Below are positions 14,792-23,655 of a DNA stretch of 47,227 nucleotides, one piece after another. The stretch's first letter is position 1; each line of letters starts with the position of its first letter. The stretch is from an uncultured Bacilli bacterium. GTDB taxonomy: Bacteria; Bacillota_I; Bacilli_A; RF39; UBA660. The stretch is taken from contig CANQBI010000009.1 of NCBI GenBank assembly GCA_947589435.1, positions 1 to 47,227 of the forward strand. The letters are read 5' to 3'. The translations under genes were made by a program, and so were the position numbers. Under the pieces are notes generated by a model. That model did no database searches, was not told where the DNA came from, and saw nothing but the letters and a program-made list of their open reading frames with translations.

Positions 14792-17461
14792 ATGGATATT
14801 TTAAAGAAATTAACAATTAAGAATTTAAAGTTAAATAAAAAAAGAACTTTAGTAACCATCATTGGAATTATTTTATCTGTCGCTTTACTTTCCGCGGTTA
14901 CCAGTATGTTTTTCTCTTGTCGTAATAGTTTAATCGCTTTTGAAAAGGTTAGAGATGGAAATTTCCATTATGCTTTTTATGATGTTCCTAAAGAAGACTT
15001 AGATACTTTTAATTTAAATAGTAAGATTGAAAAGTATTATTTAACTAAAAGTTTAGGTTTAGCAAAACTTTCGGGTATTCAAAATGAAAATAAACCTTAT
15101 GTTGATGTGGAAATGTATGATGAAGGAGCCTTAAATAATTTAGGAATTAAACTTGTTAAGGGAAGAATGCCCGAGAGTATGCAAGAAATTCTTATTCCGA
15201 AACACTTACTTACTAATGGTAAAGTAGAATTAGAAGTGGGAGATACTCTTACTTTAGATTTAGGAAAAAGAGTAAATTTGGAAGGAATTCCTCTAAATCA
15301 GTATGATTCATATAATATTTATGATGAAGAAGGAAATTTACTAGATAATGAAAGGATAATTGATAGTCAAACTTATACTTTTAAGATTGTGGGTATTATA
15401 GAGCGTCCTTCCGATGAAATAGAAGATTATTCCTCTCCCAGTTATACTTTGGTTACCATTTTACCTAAACAAGAAGAAAATGGCACCTTTACAGTTTATA
15501 CGAGATATAACCGTAAAGGCCTTAAAAATGAATATAAAACCACGGCCGGTATTTTAGAAGTTGATGCTGATAAATTTACTAAATTATATAAGGGAATTAG
15601 TAATACAGTCCAAAATGAATTTAATGATTTGTATAAAGAAATTAGTACGAAAGCTAAATATGATTATAATAGTAATAGTTATTTAATTACTTTAGAAACC
15701 GGAATAACCAATGATGGAATGCTTAATGCTCTAGCAGTTGCCGGTTCTATTGTTATTGTCATTATTATTTTTACTTCAGCATTTTGTATTAAAAATTCTT
15801 TTGATATTTCCGTTACCGAAAGAATTAAAGAATATGGGGAGTTATCGAGTGTGGGGGCCACGAAAAAACAAATCAGAAAAAGTGTCTATTATGAAGCCTT
15901 TATCTTAGGTTTAATCGGTATTCCCCTAGGAATATTAAGTGGGCTATTTGCATCTTTTGTTTTACTTTTAATTAGTAATTACCTTTTAGGAGCCTCTTTT
16001 ATTGAAGGTTTAATTTTGCGTTTTTCTTTCTCAATTCCAGCCATTCTATTTGCAGTTATCCTAGGTATAATTACCATTTTACTTTCTTCTTTTAGAAGTG
16101 CTTATAAAGCGAGTAAAATAATGCCTATTACCGCGATAAGAAATAGTAGTGATATAAAAATAAATACGAAAAAGTTAAAAACCCCTAAATTTATTTCCAA
16201 AATTTTTGGGATAGGCGGCGAAATTTCTTATAAAAATTTAAAGAGAAGTCGAAAGAAATATCGAACTACGGTTATTTCTATTGTGGTTTGTACGGCAGTC
16301 TTTATCGCTTTATCATCATTCATTAATTATGCTTTTAAAGTTGTCGGTTTAGATTATGATTCTTATAATTATAATTTAGAGGTTCATATCTATGATGAAA
16401 ATACTCAAGGTGTTAAAGAAAAAATCGAAGAAATAAAAAATATTGAAGAGATTAAAGAAATTGCCATTACTAATTATTCCTCTCCTAAGATTGTGGGTTT
16501 AAATGAATATTATACGAAAGAATATTTAAATTATATGGGCGGTAAAAATGATGTTTCAGCGGAAATAATCGGTGATGATGAAGGGGATGCCGATACTTAT
16601 CTATTTACTTATTTAGTAGATGATGCTTACTTTAGAAAATATACTAAATCTTTAGGACTTGATTATAATGCTGTTAAAGATAAATATATTTTAATTAATA
16701 ATTTATATTACTTAGATGCTGATGAAAATAAATATTATGAAATTAATAAATTTAATTTTAAAGATAATACTAATTTAACTATGTATGAAAATGATACTTC
16801 TTATGATATAAATATTGCGAAAGTAACCGATAAAATTCCAATGTTTATTGGTAAAAAACACTTTGAGGTTTATCTTATAGGTAATATGGAAGCTCATCCA
16901 GAACTAGAAGATTCTACTTACTATAAAAATATTTATATAAATAGTGATAAGGCTTCAAAGTGTGAGAGTGAAATTGCCGATATTTTAAAAGATTTTGAGT
17001 ATGCTTCCAATAATATATCCGATACTTTAAAACAAATGCATTCTTTATTCTTACTCGTAGCTATCTTCTTATATGGTTTTATTACCGTTATTGCCCTTAT
17101 TGGTATAACGAATATCTTTAATACCATAACAACTAATATGGATTTAAGAAGAAGAGAATTTGCCATATTAAAAAGTATTGGGATGACTAAAAAAGAATTT
17201 AATTACATGGTTCGTTTAGAAAGTTTATTCTATGGTTTAAAATCATTAATTATTGGGATACCTTTAGGTATAATCTTATCATACGTTATCTTTAAAGCGA
17301 TAAATAACGGCGAATATGTCATGGTTTATGAAATACCTTATATGGCTATTTTAATTGTTTGTGTTGTAGTATTCTTACTTTTAGATATTTTAATGCATTA
17401 TTCTTTAAGTAAAATAAACAAACAAAATACGATTGAAACTATTAGGTGCGAAAACATTTAA
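14792..17461 (+). CDS. FtsX-like ABC transporter permease with two extracytoplasmic domains
   Basis: This 889-residue protein contains two FtsX units. Membrane segments lie near residues 20-42, 310-335, 370-400 and 415-440, then near 495-515, 755-780, 810-835 and 850-875. The large loops (about 45-305 and 520-750) lie outside. The FtsX signatures LSSVGATKKQIRKSVYYE and LKSIGMTKKEFNYMVRLE follow helices 2 and 6. ATG 14792 is preferred because GAGG (14782-14785) is spaced correctly; TTG 14780 overlaps the ATPase gene. The eight-helix double-FtsX layout differs from ten-helix BceB, so this is a relative and not a true Bce permease. Confidence 0.88.
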   Translation: MDILKKLTIKNLKLNKKRTLVTIIGIILSVALLSAVTSMFFSCRNSLIAFEKVRDGNFHYAFYDVPKEDLDTFNLNSKIEKYYLTKSLGLAKLSGIQNENKPYVDVEMYDEGALNNLGIKLVKGRMPESMQEILIPKHLLTNGKVELEVGDTLTLDLGKRVNLEGIPLNQYDSYNIYDEEGNLLDNERIIDSQTYTFKIVGIIERPSDEIEDYSSPSYTLVTILPKQEENGTFTVYTRYNRKGLKNEYKTTAGILEVDADKFTKLYKGISNTVQNEFNDLYKEISTKAKYDYNSNSYLITLETGITNDGMLNALAVAGSIVIVIIIFTSAFCIKNSFDISVTERIKEYGELSSVGATKKQIRKSVYYEAFILGLIGIPLGILSGLFASFVLLLISNYLLGASFIEGLILRFSFSIPAILFAVILGIITILLSSFRSAYKASKIMPITAIRNSSDIKINTKKLKTPKFISKIFGIGGEISYKNLKRSRKKYRTTVISIVVCTAVFIALSSFINYAFKVVGLDYDSYNYNLEVHIYDENTQGVKEKIEEIKNIEEIKEIAITNYSSPKIVGLNEYYTKEYLNYMGGKNDVSAEIIGDDEGDADTYLFTYLVDDAYFRKYTKSLGLDYNAVKDKYILINNLYYLDADENKYYEINKFNFKDNTNLTMYENDTSYDINIAKVTDKIPMFIGKKHFEVYLIGNMEAHPELEDSTYYKNIYINSDKASKCESEIADILKDFEYASNNISDTLKQMHSLFLLVAIFLYGFITVIALIGITNIFNTITTNMDLRRREFAILKSIGMTKKEFNYMVRLESLFYGLKSLIIGIPLGIILSYVIFKAINNGEYVMVYEIPYMAILIVCVVVFLLLDILMHYSLSKINKQNTIETIRCENI

Positions 17462-17480
17462 AGGGGTTATCCCCTTTTTG
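17461..17480 (+). terminator. Terminator between the ABC genes and the two-component genes
   Basis: AAGGGG (17461-17466), loop TTAT and CCCCTT (17471-17476) continue into TTT. It begins in the permease stop codon. A TATAAT at 17483-17488 suggests a separate promoter for the regulator pair. Confidence 0.85.
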
Positions 17481-17505
17481 TGTTATAATGAATTAAGGAG
17501 GCTAT

Positions 17506-18162
17506 ATGGATATATTACTAATTGAAGATAGTGAAAGTATTATTTCAGGACTTGAATATTCTTTTAAAATAAATAATTATCAAATAAAAAGTGTGAGAAC
17601 GATTAAAGAGGCTCTTCTCGTTTTAGAAAAAAATCGTCCTAAATTAATTATTTTAGATATCACTTTACCTGATGGGAGTGGCATGAGTTTTTATGAACAT
17701 ATTTTAAGAAAATATGAAATACCGACAATTTTTTTGACCGCCAGAGATAGTGAAGAAGAAATTGTAAAAGCCTTAAATCTAGGGGCGGAAGATTATTTAA
17801 CTAAACCATTTTTCACGAAAGAACTTTTGGCAAGAGTTAGAAAGATAATTTTACGAAATCAAAATAATGCTATTATTAAAGTTAAAGATATAACTTTTGA
17901 TTTAGACAAAATGGAAGTTTATAAAAATGATAAAAAAGTGGAAGTGTCTTCCTTAGAACTTAAAATCTTACATTTATTGTTTTTAAATATTAATAAGGTC
18001 GTAAATAGAGAAGTAATCATTGATAAATTATGGGAATGGACGGGGAATGATGTTTCCGACCATACTATTACGGTTTATATAAGTCGTTTAAGAGAAAAAA
18101 TTGGGGATGAAATAATTAAAACTGTTAAAGGAATAGGATATAGAATTGATGAAGAAGAATAA
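17506..18162 (+). CDS. OmpR/PhoB-family response regulator
   Basis: The receiver domain (residues 1-115) has the acidic pocket E7/D8, phospho-acceptor D51 in LIILDITLPDG, switch residue T78 and K100 in LTKPF. The winged-helix DNA-binding domain (about 125-218) shows the family pattern SSLELKILHLLFLN, VVNREVIIDKLW, DHTITVYISRLREKIG and IKTVKGIGYRI. It starts at ATG 17506 behind TTAAGGAGG and overlaps the kinase gene by 14 bases. It probably regulates the ABC genes just upstream; members of this family bind direct repeats spaced by 10-11 bp. Confidence 0.95.
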   Translation: MDILLIEDSESIISGLEYSFKINNYQIKSVRTIKEALLVLEKNRPKLIILDITLPDGSGMSFYEHILRKYEIPTIFLTARDSEEEIVKALNLGAEDYLTKPFFTKELLARVRKIILRNQNNAIIKVKDITFDLDKMEVYKNDKKVEVSSLELKILHLLFLNINKVVNREVIIDKLWEWTGNDVSDHTITVYISRLREKIGDEIIKTVKGIGYRIDEEE

Positions 18163-19357
18163 TTATTTTAAAAAATATTTAATGACATTTATAGTTTTAA
18201 GTGGAATCTTTTTAAGTATTCTAACTATTTTAAATGTTCTAGAATATAACTTATATAATCAAAATATTAATCTTAAGATTAATCAAATATTAAATGTCGT
18301 TAAGAAGGAATACCCCGAAGTATCCGAAATCGAACTTATTAAAATTTTAAAATCCGAAAATAATAATCAAGATATTTTAAATAAATATGGAATAGAAGAT
18401 ATCGAATTTATTATTGAGAATAATAAACTTAATAATATTTATTTTTTAATTTTTAAAATTAGTATTATTCTTATCTTTATAATTATAAGTTTAAAATTAT
18501 TTATAAAATATAAAAAGGTAAGTAGTAAGGAAATTGAAGATATAATTGAGGCTTTAGAAAAAATAAGAGAAGGTAATTATCAAGAAAAACTAGCCTATTT
18601 TCAAGAAGGAGAACTTTCTTTACTAAAAAATGAGATTACCAAAATTATTAGTATGCTTAAAAGTTTAACGGATAAAGCCAGTACGGATAAATTGAGTTTA
18701 AAAGAAGCTCTAGAGGATATTTCCCATCAAATAAGAACCCCTTTAACATCCATTTATATTATGCTTGATAATTTAGTGGATAACCCCAGCATGGAAGAAG
18801 AAAAAAGAGAAGAGTTTTTATTAAAAATTAAAAGAGAACTATCTAATATTAATTTTTTAATTAATACATTATTAAAACTTTCGATGTTTGATGCTTGTAC
18901 AATTACTTTTCTTAAAGATAATTATAAAGTAGAAGATATTTTAGAAGAGGTTATATTAAATATTAATAGTTTAAGTGATTTAAAAAATGTATCCCTTAAT
19001 ATAAGTGGGGATATAAATGAAAAAATTTATGTGGATAAAAAATGGGAAATCGAAGCTTTAACTAATATTTTAAAAAATGCTTTAGAGTATTCTTATAATG
19101 ATTCCCATATTGATATAGTTGTTAAAAAATATAACTTATATTTAGAAATAACGATTAAAGATTATGGTAAAGGAATATCTAGTAATGATGTAAAACATAT
19201 CTTTGAAAGATTCTATAAAGGAGAGTGTTCCTCAAGTGATAGTATTGGAATAGGACTTGCTTTATCTAAATCCATCATTTTAAATGATAATGGTAAGATT
19301 AGTTGTGAATCTAAAATAAGTGAAGGAACTACTTTTAAAATTAAATATTTTTATTAA
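18149..19357 (+). CDS. Sensor histidine kinase
   Basis: The protein has two membrane segments (residues 11-31 and 98-120) flanking a 65-residue sensor loop. A HAMP-like linker follows, then the HisKA box LEDISHQIRTPLTS with H193. The ATPase domain has the N box (TNILKNALEYS), G1 (DYGKGIS), F box (HIFERFYKG) and G2 (GIGLALSKS). ATG 18149 lies inside the regulator gene, so the two are translationally coupled. The small extracytoplasmic loop is in the range seen for intramembrane-sensing kinases that rely on a partner ABC transporter; that functional link is inferred. Confidence 0.93.
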   Translation: MKKNNYFKKYLMTFIVLSGIFLSILTILNVLEYNLYNQNINLKINQILNVVKKEYPEVSEIELIKILKSENNNQDILNKYGIEDIEFIIENNKLNNIYFLIFKISIILIFIIISLKLFIKYKKVSSKEIEDIIEALEKIREGNYQEKLAYFQEGELSLLKNEITKIISMLKSLTDKASTDKLSLKEALEDISHQIRTPLTSIYIMLDNLVDNPSMEEEKREEFLLKIKRELSNINFLINTLLKLSMFDACTITFLKDNYKVEDILEEVILNINSLSDLKNVSLNISGDINEKIYVDKKWEIEALTNILKNALEYSYNDSHIDIVVKKYNLYLEITIKDYGKGISSNDVKHIFERFYKGECSSSDSIGIGLALSKSIILNDNGKISCESKISEGTTFKIKYFY

Positions 19358-19398
19358 TTAATAATATGATATAATGATTATGGAAAGTAGTGATTTTA

Positions 19399-20277
19399 AT
19401 GAGTAGTAAAAAAAGTATTTTAGTGGCTTTCTTTTTAAATTTCTTTTTTGCCATTTTTGAATTTTTTGGAGGCATACTTTCTAAAAGTGTGGCTATTATG
19501 AGTGATGCATTACATGATGCCGGTGATGCTTTAAGTATTGGCCTTTCTTATTTTTTAGAAAGAAAAAGCGAAAAGAAACCTAGTGCGGATTATACTTTCG
19601 GTTACCGCAGGTATTCTGTTTTAGGAGCTTTAATTACCACCCTTATTTTAACCTTAGGTTCTTTGGTAGTTATTGTAAGTTCTATTATGCGGATGTTTAA
19701 ACCCATGGAAGTTAATTATGATGGCATGATTATTTTAGCTATCTTTGGCTGTTTAGCTAATTTTTTAGGAGTTTATTTTACGCATGAAGGAGAAAACCTA
19801 AATAAAAAAGCGGTTAATTTACATCTTTTAGAGGATGTCCTTGGTTGGATAGTAGTTTTAATCGGGGCCATTGTTATTAAATTTACCAAATTTTATTTAA
19901 TTGACCCGCTTATGAGTTTAGGAGTGGCACTCTTTATTTTAATTTCCGCCCTTAAAAATTTAAAAGAAGTTTTTGATTTGTTCTTAGAAAAAACTCCTGA
20001 AGGTATTACGGTTAATGAGGTTAAAAAATTGGTTAAAACTATAGAAGGCGTTAAAGATGTGCATCATATCCATTTATGGAGTATGGATGGCGAAGAAGTA
20101 TATGCGACGATGCATATCGTTAGTGATAAGAAAAAAATTAAAGAAGTTAAAACTAAAGTTAAAGATGTTTTAAAAGAAAATAATATCAGTCATACGACAA
20201 TTGAAATGGAAGAAGAGGGTGAAGTTTGTCATGAAGAAAAATGTGAGGTTAAAAAAGAAACTCACCATCACCATTAA
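19399..20277 (+). CDS. czcD: CzcD-type cation diffusion facilitator (zinc exporter)
   Basis: A 292-residue protein with six membrane segments and a cytoplasmic C-terminal domain. The transport site is the zinc-type pair HxxxD in helix 2 (H39/D43 in LHDAGDAL) and HxxxD in helix 5 (NLHLLEDVLG). The C-terminal domain keeps HHIHLWSMDGEE, and the tail ends in CHEEKCEVKKE followed by four His, a likely metal-binding tail. ATG 19399 is preferred over the in-frame GTG 19390, which is too close to GGAAAG. It should exchange cytosolic Zn for protons. It follows the two-component genes directly but has its own TATAAT upstream. Confidence 0.92.
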   Translation: MSSKKSILVAFFLNFFFAIFEFFGGILSKSVAIMSDALHDAGDALSIGLSYFLERKSEKKPSADYTFGYRRYSVLGALITTLILTLGSLVVIVSSIMRMFKPMEVNYDGMIILAIFGCLANFLGVYFTHEGENLNKKAVNLHLLEDVLGWIVVLIGAIVIKFTKFYLIDPLMSLGVALFILISALKNLKEVFDLFLEKTPEGITVNEVKKLVKTIEGVKDVHHIHLWSMDGEEVYATMHIVSDKKKIKEVKTKVKDVLKENNISHTTIEMEEEGEVCHEEKCEVKKETHHHH

Positions 20278-20287
20278 GAGGTAATTT

Positions 20288-21067
20288 ATGAAAATATTTA
20301 AGTTAATTTTTAGTTTATTAATTATTGGTATCTTTCTAATTATTATTGATATGGTTTATATTTTAAAGTTTGAGCGTCCTTTAATTAGTAAAAAAGATGA
20401 AGCATATCTTACTTGTGATGTTTATATGGGACCTTTCTATAATGTTATTACAAGTGGAGATAAATATAAAGTTTTAATGAAGTGGGAAGATATTGAATGT
20501 CCCAAAGAATTTGAAGTTATAAACGAAACAGTTAGTTGTGAGGATTCTTTAGAAGAAATATATAGAACAAGTAATAAGATATATTACTTACCTTGTCTAG
20601 AAAGTGATAATATCAAGATAAAATTTGCAAGTGGTAAAGAATATAAAATAAAAGAAGTGTTAGAGAAAAATATGCTAACTATTGAAGATGTTATTAATCA
20701 TGGTTTAGAAGTAATAGAGGAAGAAATCGAGGTAAAAGATAGGATGAATTTAATAATTGATGATGTAACTTATAACGTATCTTTAGAGGATAATGAAACA
20801 GTTAAAGAACTTTTAAAAATGTTACCTTTAAATATCGAAATGCAAGATTTAAATGCTAATGAAAAATATTATTATTTAGATAAAAGCCTACCTACTAATA
20901 GTAGTGTTCCTACTAGAATTAACAAAGGAGATATTTATTTATATGGTGATGATTGCCTAGTTTTATTTTACAAAGATTTTAATACAATTTATAAATATAC
21001 GAAAATAGGCCATATTGATAATTTAAAAGATTTAGATGGAAGTAATATAAAAGTTGAGATTAAATAA
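20288..21067 (+). CDS. Membrane-anchored protein of unknown function
   Basis: Residues 6-28 form a hydrophobic anchor; the remaining 230 residues are polar and should be outside. They include an N-terminal half with four Cys (LTCDVYMG, DIECPKEF, VSCEDS and LPCLES). The C-terminal half, LIIDDVTYNVSLEDNETVKELLKMLP...NSSVPTRINKGDIYLYGDDCLVLFYKDFN, strongly resembles the cyclophilin-like/DUF4430-type fold seen in flavodoxin-associated lipoproteins; this resemblance is by eye only. The start follows AAGAGGTAA. It lies ten bases after the zinc exporter and just before the alkyltransferase gene, so the three may share a transcript. Confidence 0.55.
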   Translation: MKIFKLIFSLLIIGIFLIIIDMVYILKFERPLISKKDEAYLTCDVYMGPFYNVITSGDKYKVLMKWEDIECPKEFEVINETVSCEDSLEEIYRTSNKIYYLPCLESDNIKIKFASGKEYKIKEVLEKNMLTIEDVINHGLEVIEEEIEVKDRMNLIIDDVTYNVSLEDNETVKELLKMLPLNIEMQDLNANEKYYYLDKSLPTNSSVPTRINKGDIYLYGDDCLVLFYKDFNTIYKYTKIGHIDNLKDLDGSNIKVEIK

Positions 21068-21068
21068 T

Positions 21069-21530
21069 ATGAATTATACTTATTATGAAAGTAGTATAGG
21101 TATTCTTACAATAGTTAGTGATGGAGAATATTTAACTCATCTTTATATAGGTAAAATTATTTTTAAAGATAAAAAATTAAATGATAACTTACTTATATTT
21201 AAAAAAACTAAAAAATGTTTAGATAATTATTTTAAGGGTTTAAAGGAAAATTTTAGTAGTCTGAAAATAAAGTTAGAAGGTAGTCCTTTTTCTATAAGGG
21301 TTTGGAATGAAGTTTCAAAAATACCTTATGGCAAATATTTTACTTATAAAGATATAGCTTTTAAACTAAATTGTAAAGCCTATCAAGCAGTGGGAAGCAT
21401 TGTTGGTAAAAATCCTTTACCTATTATTATTCCTTGTCATAGAGTTATTGGTCTTAAAAATAAATATAATTATCATTATGGTAAAGAAATAAAGCAAAAA
21501 TTAATGGCTTTAGAGGGCATAATTTTTTAA
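21069..21530 (+). CDS. ogt: Methylated-DNA-protein-cysteine methyltransferase
   Basis: The acceptor motif IIPCHRVIG with Cys123 is intact. Before it lie the helix-turn-helix region IPYGKYFTYKDIA and the arginine-finger region (KAYQAVGSIVGKNP, where Gln-Ala-Val replaces the usual Arg-Ala-Val). At 153 residues it matches Ogt-type enzymes without an Ada domain. It removes alkyl groups from O6-alkylguanine in DNA in a suicide reaction. The start ATG 21069 comes one base after the previous stop with no strong ribosome site, suggesting translational coupling. The Gln in place of Arg at the arginine-finger position deserves a check. Confidence 0.9.
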   Translation: MNYTYYESSIGILTIVSDGEYLTHLYIGKIIFKDKKLNDNLLIFKKTKKCLDNYFKGLKENFSSLKIKLEGSPFSIRVWNEVSKIPYGKYFTYKDIAFKLNCKAYQAVGSIVGKNPLPIIIPCHRVIGLKNKYNYHYGKEIKQKLMALEGIIF

Positions 21531-21583
21531 AAATTCTTGCCATATTTTGTGAAATAGAGTATCATTATCTATAGGTGGTAAAT

Positions 21584-22240
21584 ATGATTAAAAATAAAAA
21601 TATTGTTTCTGTTGTCTTAACTTTAATAGTAATTATTGGCATGTTTTGTTTGCTTTTTATTCCATCAATCGTTAATGCCGCAAGTTATAATACAAAGAAT
21701 TTTGAAGAAACGTTAAAAGCGGAAGATATCACGCCAAGTTTTAAAGATTATAAAGAAAGTGATGATCAAGCGACAATCTACATGTTTAGAGGTCAAGGAT
21801 GTACGGTTTGTAAATCCTTCTTAACATTCTTAAATTCGATTGCGGAGGAATATGGTAAATATTTTAAAGTTGTTTCATTTGAAGTATGGAATGATACCGC
21901 AAATAATAAATTAATGCAAGAAGTTGCCGATTTTACCGGGGTAGAAAATAAAGGCGTTCCTTATATTGTCATTGGTAGCCAAGTATTTGATGGTTATTAT
22001 TCAGGATATGATGAAGATATTAAAAATGCTATTAAAGATGAATACAATAAAACGACAAAATATGATGTTTTAGAAGAAATGGGTAAAGAAGTAAAAGAAA
22101 GTAATAGTACTTCTAATTCTGGCAGCATCTGGTGGAGTTTATTATTTACCGTAGTAAGTACCGGAATTATTATGGTTTATGTTCATTATGAGAATAAAAA
22201 GATATTAACTAGTGTAAATAAAATTAGCAAGAAAAAATAA
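21584..22240 (+). CDS. Membrane-anchored thioredoxin-like protein (CTVC active site)
   Basis: An N-terminal signal or anchor (residues 6-30, ending VNAAS) is followed by a thioredoxin-fold domain with the active site GQGCTVCKSF (about residues 66-75). The cis-Pro segment is NKGVPYIVIGS. A C-terminal membrane helix lies near 180-200 with a basic tail. It should be an extracytoplasmic disulfide oxidoreductase tethered at one or both ends. ATG 21584 follows AGGTGG; the in-frame GTG at 21575 overlaps it. It is followed by a lipoprotein with a second thioredoxin fold, and the pair probably forms one operon. Confidence 0.8.
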   Translation: MIKNKNIVSVVLTLIVIIGMFCLLFIPSIVNAASYNTKNFEETLKAEDITPSFKDYKESDDQATIYMFRGQGCTVCKSFLTFLNSIAEEYGKYFKVVSFEVWNDTANNKLMQEVADFTGVENKGVPYIVIGSQVFDGYYSGYDEDIKNAIKDEYNKTTKYDVLEEMGKEVKESNSTSNSGSIWWSLLFTVVSTGIIMVYVHYENKKILTSVNKISKKK

Positions 22241-22257
22241 GGAAGAAGGAAGTAAAT

Positions 22258-22959
22258 TTGAAAAAGAAAATATTAATCGTTTTAACTTTAATATTAAGTG
22301 TTTTATTAGTAACATCTTGTGGTAAAAAAGAAGAAGTAGTAACTGATGCGCAAAAATTTAAAGAAGAATATGAAAGTGTAAATAATACCCAAACTTCTAG
22401 TGGTAAAGATATTCGTAATTTAAGTATTTCTGAAAATAACCCATTTGTTTATAAAACTGCTGATGAAGTAGTGGAACTCATGGAAGCCGGTGAAACTTTT
22501 GCCGTATACTTTGGTTATAATACTTGCCCATGGTGTAGAAGTGTTCTTCCAACTTTAATGGAAGTAGCTGAAGATTTAGATATTAAGAAAATATATTATG
22601 TGGATATTCATGATATTAGAGATACTTTAGAAGTTAAAGATGGTAAAGTAGTAACTACTAAAGAAGGTAGTGAAGGATATTATAAATTACTCGAAGTATT
22701 TAAAGATGTTTTAAGTGATTATAGTTTGCAAGATAGTAAAGGTAAAGATGTTAAAACTAACGAAAAAAGAATTTATGCTCCAAATGTTGTAAGTGTAATT
22801 GATGGTAAAGCCCAAAAGTTAGATACCGGAATTTCCGATAAACAAACTGATGGTTATATGGAATTAACCGAAGAAATGAAGAAAGATACTTATGATAAAT
22901 TAAAATGTGTCTTAGAATGTTTAGAAGATGTTCCTGAAAAATGTGGCATAGGTTGTTAA
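22258..22959 (+). CDS. Thioredoxin-fold lipoprotein (CPWC active site)
   Basis: Residues 1-21 are a lipoprotein signal with lipobox LVTSC. The domain holds YNTCPWCRSVLP as active site and APNVVSVIDG as cis-Pro region. A C-terminal Cys cluster (CVLECLEDVPEKCGIGC) follows. The gene uses TTG 22258 as start, supported by GGAAGAAGGAAG just upstream. The family resembles PedC/BrcD-type bacteriocin accessory thioredoxins, but no bacteriocin gene is nearby. It should reduce or isomerise disulfides on the outer face of the membrane. The extra C-terminal cysteines are shared with the degenerate paralogue at 23656. Confidence 0.82.
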   Translation: MKKKILIVLTLILSVLLVTSCGKKEEVVTDAQKFKEEYESVNNTQTSSGKDIRNLSISENNPFVYKTADEVVELMEAGETFAVYFGYNTCPWCRSVLPTLMEVAEDLDIKKIYYVDIHDIRDTLEVKDGKVVTTKEGSEGYYKLLEVFKDVLSDYSLQDSKGKDVKTNEKRIYAPNVVSVIDGKAQKLDTGISDKQTDGYMELTEEMKKDTYDKLKCVLECLEDVPEKCGIGC

Positions 22960-22983
22960 GTAGATTTAAAGTCTACTTTTTCT
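22958..22983 (+). terminator. Terminator of the thioredoxin operon
   Basis: AAGTAGA (22958-22964) pairs with TCTACTT (22972-22978) over a 7-base loop, followed by a T run. It begins in the stop codon. Confidence 0.85.
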
Positions 22984-23058
22984 TTGAAAATAATTGCTAA
23001 AAAGAAATTTTTATGCTATATTATAAAGCAAACTTAAAACGCGAAAAGGAGAGAAGTT

Positions 23059-23568
23059 ATGGAAAAAGAAATAGAAAATAATCAAAAAGAAATTGATTTA
23101 CAAGAATTAGCCACATTTAGTGAAGAATATTTAGAAAATATGAAAATGGTTTATGAAGATATTGATTTAGAAAGACAATTTGAAGAAGCTAATAGAGTAA
23201 GATTTAAACATTTAGAGTTAATGATTAAAATGAATGTAGTTGGTAAAATAAGTGATGAAATTTTAAATAAATATGAAATATTATTACAAGAGAAAGAAAA
23301 ATGTGAAGAAAATTTATCTTCATCTATTTCTGAAAGAGAATATTGGCAAGATAGATTAAATAAAATAAATTTAATGATAAGTAAAATTGAGGATTTCTTT
23401 GCAATTGATTCTAAAGCTTTTCCAGATAAAGAACAAATCTTAACCAATTTAAGAACTTGGGCGGCGGGAGCAAAAGTTAGAGAAAAAATATCTAAATTAG
23501 ATGATGATTTTCCTTTATCTCTTCTTAAGTCTGAAACATTAGTTAAAATGCGTTCTGTTAAAAGATAA
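23059..23568 (+). CDS. Cytosolic coiled-coil protein of unknown function
   Basis: A 169-residue, strongly charged protein without signal or membrane segments. Residues 5-120 are almost wholly helical (LENMKMVYEDIDLERQF, then EREYWQDRLNKINLMISKIE), with coiled-coil periodicity around 75-115. The last 50 residues contain LRTWAAGAKVREKIS. It is monocistronic: own ribosome site AAAAGGAGAG, and terminators on both sides. No family is recognised. Confidence 0.6.
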   Translation: MEKEIENNQKEIDLQELATFSEEYLENMKMVYEDIDLERQFEEANRVRFKHLELMIKMNVVGKISDEILNKYEILLQEKEKCEENLSSSISEREYWQDRLNKINLMISKIEDFFAIDSKAFPDKEQILTNLRTWAAGAKVREKISKLDDDFPLSLLKSETLVKMRSVKR

Positions 23569-23578
23569 CATATATAAG

Positions 23579-23610
23579 AATTAACTTTTTATTAGAGAGT
23601 TAATTTTTTT
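23579..23610 (+). terminator. Rho-independent terminator
   Basis: AATTAACT (23579-23586) pairs with AGTTAATT (23598-23605) and five or more T follow. Confidence 0.78.
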
Positions 23611-23655
23611 GACTTAAAATTTAATTTATAGTAAAATTACTATAGGTGGTAGTTA

